Origin: an uncultured Azospirillum sp. | GTDB lineage: Bacteria; Pseudomonadota; Alphaproteobacteria; RF32; CAG-239 | Length of the DNA: 64,000 nucleotides | Direction of reading: 5' to 3' | Assembly (NCBI GenBank): GCA_900539605.1 | Contig: UQCS01000006.1 | Span: forward strand, 6,183-70,182 | Shown: piece by piece, positions 1-7,769 of the stretch | How the letters are laid out: every line of letters starts with the position of its first letter | Numbering within the stretch: the stretch's first letter is position 1 | Program-made: the position numbers and the translations under genes | The notes under the pieces: generated by a model | What the model was told of the DNA's origin: nothing | What the model saw: the letters and a program-made list of their open reading frames with translations, nothing else | Databases searched by the model: none

Positions 1-629
1 TGCCATCCGACCGGCATCAAAACCGCTGCCATGCCGGCCAAGGCAACAAATTTCCAGACTTGAACCCCAACCACAAACAAGATGACCCCGGTGGTAAAAA
101 TAATCATCAGGGCAGTTCCCAAATCAGGTTGAGCCATAATCAGCAATGCCGGCACCATCGCCATCAACAACGGCGGAACAATACCGCGAATCGTTTCAAT
201 GCTTTGCAGGGTGGTGGTATGAAAATATTTGGCCAACGCCATTACCAGAGCAATTTTCATCAGTTCCGAAGGCTGAAGCTTAATAAACTTGAGATCGATC
301 CAACGGGTTGCTCCCATTCCGGTATAACCGGCAGCTTCCACCACAATCAGCAAAACCAAAACAGCAAAATAAAACGGATAAGTCCACCGCAGATAAACCT
401 TAATGTCAATCATCGCGGCAATAAACATCACCGCAAAACCCATTGCAAACCGCAGAGCATGATTAACCGCCCAGCCTTCCCAACTGCCGTTGGCCGCCGA
501 ATACAGCATCATGACCCCAGTTGCCGCCAACAGCGAAATCAGCAGAAAATAAGGCACATTGAGATTATACAGTTTCTCGCGGAAACTGAGGTTTGGATTA
601 TGCAGTCCCAGTTTATACGGTTTATACAT
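1..629 (-). CDS. rodA: Rod shape-determining protein RodA (5' part only)
   Basis: SEDS-family polytopic membrane protein; RodA is the peptidoglycan glycosyltransferase of the elongation machinery and works with PBP2. Only the first ~209 residues are inside the window; the gene runs off the left edge. The visible part starts MYKPYKLGLHNPNLSF and has several hydrophobic segments plus the SEDS signature region GATRWIDL...LQPSELMKIA followed by AQPDLGTAL. The start codon is 3 bp after the mrdA stop, with a GGAAGG ribosome site inside the mrdA end, so it is the last visible gene of a mreC-mreD-mrdA-rodA operon. FtsW is the alternative, but position directly after mrdA favours RodA. Confidence 0.93.
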   Translation of the reverse strand, partial: MYKPYKLGLHNPNLSFREKLYNLNVPYFLLISLLAATGVMMLYSAANGSWEGWAVNHALRFAMGFAVMFIAAMIDIKVYLRWTYPFYFAVLVLLIVVEAAGYTGMGATRWIDLKFIKLQPSELMKIALVMALAKYFHTTTLQSIETIRGIVPPLLMAMVPALLIMAQPDLGTALMIIFTTGVILFVVGVQVWKFVALAGMAAVLMPVGW

Positions 630-632
630 ATT

Positions 633-2453
633 CTATTTTCCTTCCTCATCGAGCTTCAGGGCTTCCAGCAACAATTTGCTGCCGATCGGCGCCGCTACCG
701 TTGAACCGCCGCCGCCGTGTTCCACCAGAACCGCCACCGCATATTTGGGGTTGTCTTGCGGTGCATAACCGACAAACAGTGCATGATTGCGGTATTTCCA
801 CGGCAAATCTTCCTGTTTGACAATACCGCTTTGGCGTTCTTTCATGCTGATTCGTCGCACCTGGGTGGTTCCGGTTTTGCCGCACATTCTTTTGCCGTTA
901 TAATTAAACTGCGAAGCAAAAGCAGTGCCGCCCGGACGATTCACCACCGCACACATTCCCTCTTTGACAATTTCGAGATAGTTTTTGTTGACCGATATGC
1001 GCCGTATATTTTTCAATTGCTCAGCATCCGGCTTTACAAAAGTCGGACGGATTTCCCTGCCGCCGTTGACAAGTCGTGCCGTCATCACGGCCAGTTGCAG
1101 CGGTGTCGTCAAAATATAGCCCTGTCCGATACCGGCAATCAGAGTTTCGCCGGTCTGCCATGGTTCGCCGAAACGTTCCAGCCGCCATTTTTTATCAGGA
1201 ATCAATCCGCTTTTTTCGCCGCCGGATTCAATGCCGGTCGGCAAACCGAGTCCGAATCGTCGTGCCATTGCGGCAATTTTTTCAATTCCCAGTTTTTGCG
1301 CTACGTCATAAAAGAAAATGTCGCATGAATGCTGCAATGCTTCAACGACATTCAGCGCCCCGTGTCCGCTTTTTTTCCAACAGTGAAACAAATGGTTGCC
1401 AAGCTGGGTTTTGCCGGAACAAAAGACTTTGCTGTCTTTGGTGATAATTCCTGCTTCCAGAGCTGCCAGCGCCACCACCATTTTAAATGTGGAACCCGGC
1501 GAATACAATCCCGCAACCGCTTTATTCATCAACGGACTTTTTTCGTCATTGAGCAGAGTACGGAAAAAATCGCCGCCGACACCTTGTGCAAAATCGTTGG
1601 AATCATACGAAGGCGTTGACACAAAAGCCAGAATTTCCCCGCTGTTGACATCCATCAAAACCGCAGCGCCGCTTTCTTCACCGTACAGTTCATAAGCTTT
1701 TTGCTGAAGACGGGTATCAATGCTCAGTTGCAGATTTTCACCGGCGGTTCCGTCAATTCGCTCAATTTCTTTCATTACCCGTCCAAGCGCATTGACTTCC
1801 AGCTTGAGGTTACCGCCGGCGCCGCGCAATTTTTTTTCAAATTGCTTTTCAATTCCGTCCTTGCCGATCTTAAAACCGGGAATCCCAAGCAACGGGTCAT
1901 TATCTTTTTTCATATCGTTTTCGGAGACCGACGAAACATATCCGAGAACATGTGCCGTCTGCCGCCCGAAAGGATAATAACGGCTCAGACCGTCGTCAAT
2001 AATAATACCCGGCATTTCCGGAGAGGCCAGCAAAACTTTGCTGACATCGTCCCAACTCAATCCGTCCTTAATTTTGATCGGCACAAAACGACGATATTTT
2101 TTCAGATCTTTCTTAATCCGTTCTTCTTCGGCTTCGCTCAACGGCATAATTTTCTTAAACCGGTCAAGTGTTTCCTGAACGCTGGCGGTTTGTTCGGCCA
2201 CAATCATTGCCTGAAAATTCTGACGGTTGCCGGCCAGCACTTTCTGATGGCGGTCAACAATCACTCCCCGCGGCGGAATCAGCAGCCGGGTCGAAATACG
2301 GTTTTCATCCGCCATCGTGCTGAACTGATCGGCCTGATAAACCTGAAGATAATACAGACGTGCAATAATCAGCAACAACAGCATAAACTGGATCAGCACC
2401 CATACCAGGGTACGACCGATCAAAACTTTTCCTTTGTCATTGTCACGGTTCAT
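633..2453 (-). CDS. mrdA: Penicillin-binding protein 2, elongation transpeptidase
   Basis: Class B PBP that cross-links peptidoglycan during side-wall growth, anchored in the inner membrane with a periplasmic catalytic domain. One N-terminal membrane segment lies at about residues 14-36. The dimerisation region contains RGVIVDRHQKVLAGN. The transpeptidase domain has all three motifs: STFK at about 321-324, SCD at 376-378 and KTGTT at about 526. The start MNRDNDKG was chosen because its ATG overlaps the mreD stop by one base (TAATG); an upstream in-frame start would run far into mreD and add an unrelated hydrophobic stretch. Length is 606 aa, normal for the family. Confidence 0.95.
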   Translation of the reverse strand: MNRDNDKGKVLIGRTLVWVLIQFMLLLLIIARLYYLQVYQADQFSTMADENRISTRLLIPPRGVIVDRHQKVLAGNRQNFQAMIVAEQTASVQETLDRFKKIMPLSEAEEERIKKDLKKYRRFVPIKIKDGLSWDDVSKVLLASPEMPGIIIDDGLSRYYPFGRQTAHVLGYVSSVSENDMKKDNDPLLGIPGFKIGKDGIEKQFEKKLRGAGGNLKLEVNALGRVMKEIERIDGTAGENLQLSIDTRLQQKAYELYGEESGAAVLMDVNSGEILAFVSTPSYDSNDFAQGVGGDFFRTLLNDEKSPLMNKAVAGLYSPGSTFKMVVALAALEAGIITKDSKVFCSGKTQLGNHLFHCWKKSGHGALNVVEALQHSCDIFFYDVAQKLGIEKIAAMARRFGLGLPTGIESGGEKSGLIPDKKWRLERFGEPWQTGETLIAGIGQGYILTTPLQLAVMTARLVNGGREIRPTFVKPDAEQLKNIRRISVNKNYLEIVKEGMCAVVNRPGGTAFASQFNYNGKRMCGKTGTTQVRRISMKERQSGIVKQEDLPWKYRNHALFVGYAPQDNPKYAVAVLVEHGGGGSTVAAPIGSKLLLEALKLDEEGK

Positions 2454-2971
2454 TATGAATCGTCCTGCAAAAAGTTGTTCAGCACCAAGGCATTCAAACC
2501 GCCGATCACCGGATAAAAAGCCAGACTGGTCAAATAGGTGAAAAACAACAACGACAACGGCAAAAACTGCTGATAATAGACCGACAGCGCCAACCAGCGC
2601 GCCAGCAGACAAACCGGCAGCAGTGCCGCCACACCGATCCACAGCACTACAAAAATTTTACCGTTTAAATATTTAATCAAATTAGTCACCAGCAGATACA
2701 TCACCAGCATTGCGACAAGCCCCGAACCAAACGGCGCTGCCGAAACCGTGTCCGCGGCCATGCCGAGAATAAACACTGACAAAAGATTAAACAAGTCGGG
2801 ACGATATATCAACCAGAAATAGACACACATTAAACCGACTGCCGGCCGGGCATTGCCGGCAATTTCAGACTTCAACGGCATAAAGGAAAACAAAACCAGT
2901 GCCACCGACATCAACAGCGGCAAGCTGCGGCAAAACCGGTTGACGGCAATTTCCCGCCATTCTTCTTTCAT
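2453..2971 (-). CDS. mreD: Rod shape-determining protein MreD
   Basis: Small polytopic inner-membrane protein of the Rod complex, 172 aa, with five or so hydrophobic segments and no enzymatic motif. Sequence conservation in MreD is low, so the call rests on size, topology and position between mreC and mrdA. The start overlaps the mreC stop by four bases (ATGA), and its stop overlaps the mrdA start by one base, which indicates translational coupling through the operon. Confidence 0.88.
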   Translation of the reverse strand: MKEEWREIAVNRFCRSLPLLMSVALVLFSFMPLKSEIAGNARPAVGLMCVYFWLIYRPDLFNLLSVFILGMAADTVSAAPFGSGLVAMLVMYLLVTNLIKYLNGKIFVVLWIGVAALLPVCLLARWLALSVYYQQFLPLSLLFFTYLTSLAFYPVIGGLNALVLNNFLQDDS

Positions 2972-3840
2972 TGTGCAATATCTCCCCCGGCAAACTCATC
3001 AGCCGGATCGGGCAGTTTATAATCAACAATCTGCACATATTCCAAACGGTTCAGATTGTCAAACGGCCGCACTTTCACCCCGTCCTTATCGATCGAGATA
3101 ACTTCCCCCACCGGCAGCCCGGAAGGAAACACGCCGCCGATCCCCGAAGTGACAATACGATCTCCGACTTCAATCCCGGCATCTATCGGAATAAAAATCA
3201 TTTTCGGCAGCGGGTTGTTTTCGCCCGACAATACGCCGCGCACCCGGCTTTTTTCGGCCATTACCGGAATCTTGGAGTTAATGTCGTTAATCAGAAAAAT
3301 CCTCGCATAATTGCGCCCGCTCAACTCCACCCGGCCAATCACGCCCTTATCGCTGATAACCACCTGCCCTTTGCGGACATTTGGGCTGCCGCCGGTATAG
3401 ACCGTCAGGGCATGGGCAAAGGCATTTCCTTCTTCGGCTACCACTTTGGCAGTGATAAACGACGCTTCCGGAGGTACGGCATAATTAAGCATCCGTGCCA
3501 GCAGACGATTTTCAATTTCCAGCGCGCGGCTTTTGGCGTTGGCAATCGTCAAACGGCGGTTTTCTTCACGTAAGGCGCGGTTTTCCAGATCAATTTTGCG
3601 AAGGCTGCGCAAATATTCATACCCCTTGACCAAAGCCGTTGCCGGCATCACCAACACATCCACCGCCGAAGAAACGATTCCGTTGGCAGTGGTGGAAGTT
3701 TTCTCAATCAGTATATTTTCGCTTTTATTAAGCAGCATAAACACAAAAGCGACCATAAACGCCAACACAATCGCGAACTTCTTGATCGTACCGCGAATCT
3801 GGCTGAACTGCAGAAAAATTTCCCGGCGTCTTTTAACCAA
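2968..3840 (-). CDS. mreC: Rod shape-determining protein MreC
   Basis: Bitopic periplasmic scaffold of the elongasome, 290 aa. A basic N-terminus (MVKRRREIF) is followed by one membrane segment at about residues 22-40, a predicted coiled coil at about 80-110 (LRKIDLENRALREENRRL), then the beta-domain with conserved features such as GVIGRV and GIGGVFPSGLPVG. The gene opens the operon mreC-mreD-mrdA-rodA. mreB, normally directly upstream, is not here; the next gene upstream is an unrelated SPFH gene with its own terminator, so mreB must lie elsewhere. Confidence 0.93.
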   Translation of the reverse strand: MVKRRREIFLQFSQIRGTIKKFAIVLAFMVAFVFMLLNKSENILIEKTSTTANGIVSSAVDVLVMPATALVKGYEYLRSLRKIDLENRALREENRRLTIANAKSRALEIENRLLARMLNYAVPPEASFITAKVVAEEGNAFAHALTVYTGGSPNVRKGQVVISDKGVIGRVELSGRNYARIFLINDINSKIPVMAEKSRVRGVLSGENNPLPKMIFIPIDAGIEVGDRIVTSGIGGVFPSGLPVGEVISIDKDGVKVRPFDNLNRLEYVQIVDYKLPDPADEFAGGDIAQ

Positions 3841-4018
3841 ATCCTTATCCTGAAAAAAGCTTAAAAAATTAAGTCATTAACTAACATATAAAAAAAATTA
3901 TGGCAAATAAAATATCATTCCGGCCTTTGGTTCGTCAACAGCTTTTGTCCGTCTCTTTTTTTACGGATCAGGTCCTCTGCAAAAACCGGTCCGCTGTTTT
4001 CGCTGCTACCGCATAAAA

Positions 4019-4049
4019 AGAAAGCTCCGCTACGGGAGCGGAGCTTTCT
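4019..4049 (-). terminator. Intrinsic terminator of the SPFH gene
   Basis: A perfect 13-bp stem with a 5-nt loop, followed on the minus strand by a run of T. It lies 40 bp past the stop of the SPFH gene and separates it from mreC. Confidence 0.85.
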
Positions 4050-4089
4050 CTTTTCATATGTACCGTCATTGACAAGTACACCTGACGGT

Positions 4090-4917
4090 TTACTTGCCGA
4101 GGTTGATCATCGGCACGGAATTGCCCAGCATATACTGCGGCAACTTACCATCCCACTTCTGAACGGCCTCATACTCGGTAAGACCCTTGTTCTTGGCCAA
4201 CGCCTGAGACTTGATCTCCATGGCTTCGGCCTCGGCCTTTGCGGAAATAACCTTCTGGTCTGCCTCTTCCTTGATACGTTTCGTGTTGTTGACCGCCTCC
4301 TGAGCTTTCTGCTCGGCAATCACCTTATCTTCGATCGCGCCTTCGAACTTGTCCGAATAGTCGATGTTGATAAACTGGAACGTAATATTTTGGAAGAAAC
4401 GCTTGTCCAGACGGTCCTGCAAACCGGCAACGACATCGATGCGGGCCTTGTCTCGGTTAGAAACCAGATCCTGCGCCTGCCATTTGCCGACCACGTCTTT
4501 CAGCACGTCGTTGAGCACCGGAATCAGCTTTTTGCCCTCATAATCCATACCGACCGTTTCATAAAGGATATGAACGTTCTCAGGATTAAGATCGTAGGTA
4601 AAAGTGTATTCCAACTCGGCGGTCTGCACGTCAGACGTGTAAGTGGCCGTCTTTTCGGTCATTTTCCGGGTGCGGACGTCCATCTCGATCATCGACGAAA
4701 CGAACGGCCACTTGAACCCGACACCGTTGACATACGACTTCTGATCCACCTTTCCCAAGGTAACCAGCACGCCGCGGTAACCAGGGCTGATCGAGTAGAA
4801 ACCCGAGAAGACGAAGATGAGGATAACGATGGCACCAAGCACACCGCCGACCCACTTCATGATCTTCTTTACAGTCCAGTCATTCTGTTCGCGATCTTCG
4901 TATCCGTACATATACAT
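4090..4917 (-). CDS. SPFH/prohibitin-family membrane protein
   Basis: 275-aa Band 7 protein. It has a cytoplasmic N-terminal stretch, one membrane segment at about residues 23-43 (GGVLGAIVILIFVFSGFY), an SPFH domain (PGYRGVLVTLGKV...GFKWPFVSSM), then a helical region rich in Ala/Glu/Lys (EQKAQEAVNNTKRIKEEA) typical of prohibitin oligomerisation. Such proteins form large membrane-associated rings or microdomains; the exact role here is unknown. Codon choice is unlike the neighbouring mre genes: Phe, Ile and Val codons mostly end in C. No Shine-Dalgarno sequence lies close to the ATG. Both could mean high expression or acquisition by transfer. It is a single-gene unit with its own terminator. 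Confidence 0.88.
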   Translation of the reverse strand: MYMYGYEDREQNDWTVKKIMKWVGGVLGAIVILIFVFSGFYSISPGYRGVLVTLGKVDQKSYVNGVGFKWPFVSSMIEMDVRTRKMTEKTATYTSDVQTAELEYTFTYDLNPENVHILYETVGMDYEGKKLIPVLNDVLKDVVGKWQAQDLVSNRDKARIDVVAGLQDRLDKRFFQNITFQFINIDYSDKFEGAIEDKVIAEQKAQEAVNNTKRIKEEADQKVISAKAEAEAMEIKSQALAKNKGLTEYEAVQKWDGKLPQYMLGNSVPMINLGK

Positions 4918-5171
4918 GAAATTTAAGAAACAAAACTTTTCCTTAAAAAAACTTCCCGTATTTTAAATGGTTTTTCCTGATCTTATATAACTGGTCCCTA
5001 AACGTATCGTTTAAACTGCATGGCAGCGGGCGGTCATTGCGATTGACTCTTTCATCAGGTATTCCAAGTAATTAAAATTTGTCTAAACAAAAATCAACTT
5101 ACGGTTCATTCTTCTAAATCCGAGATTTGTTTGGTTAATTGTTACTAAAATAATTGTTATTGTTTTTAAAC

Positions 5172-5276
5172 GTACATTATTTTTCGACAAAAATCAAGTC
5201 AAAAAAACAACTGTTTGCCACTATTTTTTCTATAGCAAAATAATGTACCTTTTTTTGCTATAGCGGCTATACCGCT
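5172..5276. repeat. Cluster of overlapping inverted repeats
   Basis: Three mutually overlapping inverted repeats: 12-bp arms at 5172-5183/5237-5248, 10-bp arms at 5231-5240/5253-5262, and 5-bp arms at 5262-5266/5272-5276. Two of them share bases 5237-5240, so they could form alternative structures. Function unknown. Confidence 0.55.
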
Positions 5277-5318
5277 GTATCCCTTGATTCATAACACTTT
5301 GGCACCAAAATACACGAT

Positions 5319-5351
5319 AAAAAAGAGGGACCGTGCCGACCCCTCTTTTTT
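5319..5351 (-). terminator. Terminator of htpG
   Basis: An 11-bp stem (A6GAGGG with CCCTCT6) and an 11-nt loop, with T-runs in both directions, 24 bp beyond the htpG stop. Confidence 0.85.
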
Positions 5352-5374
5352 GTACAATCACATCCTGAAAGCAG

Positions 5375-7213
5375 TTAAAAGCTCTTCAAAATATACTCGC
5401 TGATCCGTGCCGCATAAAAAGACGGATCGGAAATCGGCTCGCCTTCGGCAATTTTGGCCTGATCCAGCAACACCCGGACAACTTCTTCAACTTTCGGTTT
5501 TAATGCCTCGTCGCCCATTGCTTCGCTCAGTTTGACAATCAGCGGATGATACGGATTGACCTCCAGTATCCGCGTTGACGCAAAGGCTGTTTGCTGCTGG
5601 TGATTGCGCATCAGCCGTTCCAAATGGATACTCATCTGACCGCTTTCCACCGTCAGGCTGACCGGACTCGCGGTCAGTTTTTCGGTAACCGTTACTTTGC
5701 CGACTTCGTCTTTGAACATTTCCGTCATCAGGGCAATCAGCTTTTCGAGACTGCCTTCTTCCGCCCGTACTTCCTTGCGTTCAAACGCCAAATCGGCTTC
5801 CGCCTGCGAAATATGTTTGATCGCTTTGCCTTTATAGCCGGTCAGCGTCTGAGTCCAAAATTCGTCGATCGGATCGGTCAGCAACAGAACTTCGAGTCCT
5901 TTTTGCTTAAAAGCTTCCAGCTGCGGATTGTTGGCCAACACCCGGACATCGTCACCGGTAATATAATAAATTGCCTTCTGATCTTGCGGCATACGGGAAA
6001 TATATTGATCAAGCGTCGTCAGTTTTTCCGGCTCGCGGGTGGAACTGAACAACGAAAGCGACGCTACTTCTTCGCGGTTGGTAAAATCTTCGTAAATTCC
6101 TTCTTTAAATGCAATTCCGAAAGCCTTCCAGAACTTAAGGTAATCATCATAGTTTTCTGCCCGTTTTTTCAGTTCCTTCAGCAACCGGCTGATAATCCCG
6201 TGACGGATCTTCGCCACCAGCGCATTCTGTTGCAGCATCTCGCGCGAAATGTTCAGCGGCAAATCCGAAGAATCGACGATTCCCTTCACAAAGCGCAGAT
6301 AACTCGGCATCAGCTCTTCCACCTTGTCGGAAATGAACACCCGGTTGACATACAGCTTTAACCCCTGTTTGCGGTCGGGCTGAAACAAATCATACGGCTG
6401 AGCGGAGGGAATATACAGCAATCCGGTATATTCAATGCTTCCTTCTGCCTTAAAATGCAGCGTCAGCCACGGATCGTCAAAATTATGCGAGATATGCTGA
6501 TAAAAGTCTTTATATTGTTCTTCGGTGACTTCCGCCTTATTGCGGGTCCATAATGCCGACGCGGTGTTGACGGTTTCTTCGCCCGCTTCTCCGAGATTGA
6601 GCACAATTGGATAATTGATATGATCGGAATAAGTGCGGATCAGATGGCGAAGATAAATGGTATCGGTAAAATTGCGGTCGTCCTCTTTTAAAAACAGTTT
6701 AATTTCGGTACCGATGCCGGGCTTCTCTGCCTCAAAGATTTCAAATCCGTCGGTACCGTCGGAAACCCAGCGCCAGGCCTGCTCTTCGCCGGCTTTGCGC
6801 GTCAGAATCTCTACCTTTTGCGCCACCATAAAAGCTGCATAAAAACCAACCCCGAACTGTCCGATCAACTCAGTGGCAGAGCCGTTTTCTTTCATCGTGG
6901 CAACAAAATCGGCAGTTCCCGATTTGGCAATGGTTCCCAAATGATTGATCAGATCTTCTTTGTTCATGCCGATGCCGTTGTCGGCCACCGTCAGTGTATT
7001 TTGTTTGTCGTCGGGGGTAATCAAGATTTTCAGTTCGCCGTTGCCTTTGGCAATATCCGGCTGAGTGAGCTGCAAATATTTCAGTTTGTCACAGGCATCA
7101 CTGGCATTGGAAATCAGTTCGCGCAGAAAAATATGCTTTTCCGAATATAAAGAATTGATGACAATTCCCAGCATTTTGTTGACTTCCGCCTGAAAATTGA
7201 TTTTTTCGCTCAT
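5375..7213 (-). CDS. htpG: Chaperone HtpG (Hsp90)
   Basis: ATP-dependent cytosolic chaperone, 612 aa, close to the usual bacterial length. The N-terminal GHKL ATPase domain shows LISNASDACDKL, DNGIGM and GQFGVGFYAAF; the middle domain has LYVNRVFISD and LPLNISREMLQ; the C-terminal dimerisation domain follows with HLERLMRNHQ. A ribosome site (GGAG) lies 8 bases upstream of the ATG. A heat-shock-like promoter is visible upstream (7245-7276). Transcribed alone. Confidence 0.97.
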   Translation of the reverse strand: MSEKINFQAEVNKMLGIVINSLYSEKHIFLRELISNASDACDKLKYLQLTQPDIAKGNGELKILITPDDKQNTLTVADNGIGMNKEDLINHLGTIAKSGTADFVATMKENGSATELIGQFGVGFYAAFMVAQKVEILTRKAGEEQAWRWVSDGTDGFEIFEAEKPGIGTEIKLFLKEDDRNFTDTIYLRHLIRTYSDHINYPIVLNLGEAGEETVNTASALWTRNKAEVTEEQYKDFYQHISHNFDDPWLTLHFKAEGSIEYTGLLYIPSAQPYDLFQPDRKQGLKLYVNRVFISDKVEELMPSYLRFVKGIVDSSDLPLNISREMLQQNALVAKIRHGIISRLLKELKKRAENYDDYLKFWKAFGIAFKEGIYEDFTNREEVASLSLFSSTREPEKLTTLDQYISRMPQDQKAIYYITGDDVRVLANNPQLEAFKQKGLEVLLLTDPIDEFWTQTLTGYKGKAIKHISQAEADLAFERKEVRAEEGSLEKLIALMTEMFKDEVGKVTVTEKLTASPVSLTVESGQMSIHLERLMRNHQQQTAFASTRILEVNPYHPLIVKLSEAMGDEALKPKVEEVVRVLLDQAKIAEGEPISDPSFYAARISEYILKSF

Positions 7214-7244
7214 AATATCTCTCCGTTGTTAATTTCATTATTTC

Positions 7245-7276
7245 TATATATGGGTAAAATTTTGCGCTTTCGCAAG
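7245..7276 (-). promoter_or_regulatory. Candidate RpoH (heat-shock sigma) promoter of htpG
   Basis: Read on the minus strand, CTTG (7276-7273) is followed after 18 bases by CCCATAT (7254-7248). This resembles the sigma-32 type CTTG...CCCCAT-T pattern and stands 30-40 bp before the htpG start. Motif match only. Confidence 0.45.
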
Positions 7277-7314
7277 CGGTGCCGCCGAAATTTTGCCCGG
7301 CAGACACTTTTTGC

Positions 7315-7342
7315 TTGATTTTATTGCAAATGTCGCTAGATT
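7315..7342 (+). promoter_or_regulatory. Candidate promoter of the ferredoxin gene
   Basis: TTGATT and TAGATT separated by 16 bp, about 42 bp before the ATG. A strong AAGGAG ribosome site lies between promoter and start. Confidence 0.4.
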
Positions 7343-7384
7343 GAGGTCTGAAATATTTTAAGCAAATCTTTAAGGAGACAAACC

Positions 7385-7624
7385 ATGGTTTCTGTCGTTA
7401 ATGACAATTGTATCAAATGCAAATCCTGTGCCGACGTTTGCCCGGTTGACGCTTTCCACGAAGGCGATACTCAGCTGGTTGTTGATCCGGATACTTGCAT
7501 CAGCTGCGGCGTCTGCATTTCCGAATGCCCGCAGGAAGCTATCCAGACCGAAGAAGAAGCCGATCCGCACTGGGTTGAATTCAACGCCGAAAAATCCAAA
7601 GTCTGGCCGAACGCCAACGAATAA
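7385..7624 (+). CDS. fdxA: 2[4Fe-4S] ferredoxin of the FdxA type
   Basis: 79-aa electron carrier. The body and C-terminal tail (HWVEFNAEKSKVWPN) match the FdxA family found across Alphaproteobacteria, but the first cluster motif reads CIKCKSCADVCP, a canonical CxxCxxCxxxCP, instead of the usual 7Fe pattern in which the third cysteine is displaced. The second motif is CISCGVCISECP. Both sites should therefore bind [4Fe-4S] clusters. A strong ribosome site AAGGAG precedes the ATG, and a perfect terminator follows, so the gene is expressed alone. Redox partners are unknown. Confidence 0.9.
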   Translation: MVSVVNDNCIKCKSCADVCPVDAFHEGDTQLVVDPDTCISCGVCISECPQEAIQTEEEADPHWVEFNAEKSKVWPNANE

Positions 7625-7631
7625 ATTTCGT

Positions 7632-7666
7632 AAAAAGAACCCCGCGCATCTTGCGGGGTTCTTTTT
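7632..7666 (+). terminator. Terminator of the ferredoxin gene
   Basis: A 14-bp perfect stem (AAAAAGAACCCCGC and complement) with a 7-nt loop and trailing T-run, just after the stop codon. Confidence 0.9.
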
Positions 7667-7769
7667 TACCATCAATAATCGCCGCGGTTTTTTAGTTTTT
7701 TCTTGAAATCAATTGAAGTTGTGCTATTGTGCGCTCAATCCGTTTATAATATTAATGAAAGACAATTCG

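Larger units (their letters stand above)
4918..5374. other. AT-rich intergenic region with nested inverted repeats
   Basis: 457 bp without a credible gene. It holds the upstream region of the SPFH gene and the htpG terminator. Visible structure: a 12-bp inverted repeat at 5172-5183 and 5237-5248 (GTACATTATTTT and its complement), a 10-bp stem at 5231-5240/5253-5262 (TATAGCAAAA/TTTTGCTATA) and a small AGCGG/CCGCT hairpin at 5262-5276. No known RNA family was recognised. Confidence 0.6.

Noticed and set aside
1701..2516. A 271-codon plus-strand frame opposite mrdA.
   Set aside because: Shadow of mrdA; His/Asn/Phe-rich composition without motifs, and it runs across the mrdA-mreD junction.
4069..4926. 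A 285-codon plus-strand open frame, longer than the SPFH gene it covers.
   Set aside because: It has no family motif or ribosome site, and the minus-strand frame carries a full SPFH protein and a matching terminator.
7713..7769. A longer N-terminus for TypA.
   Set aside because: The extra residues are not family-like and overlap a TATAAT-type sequence; the start at 7770 gives the usual length.
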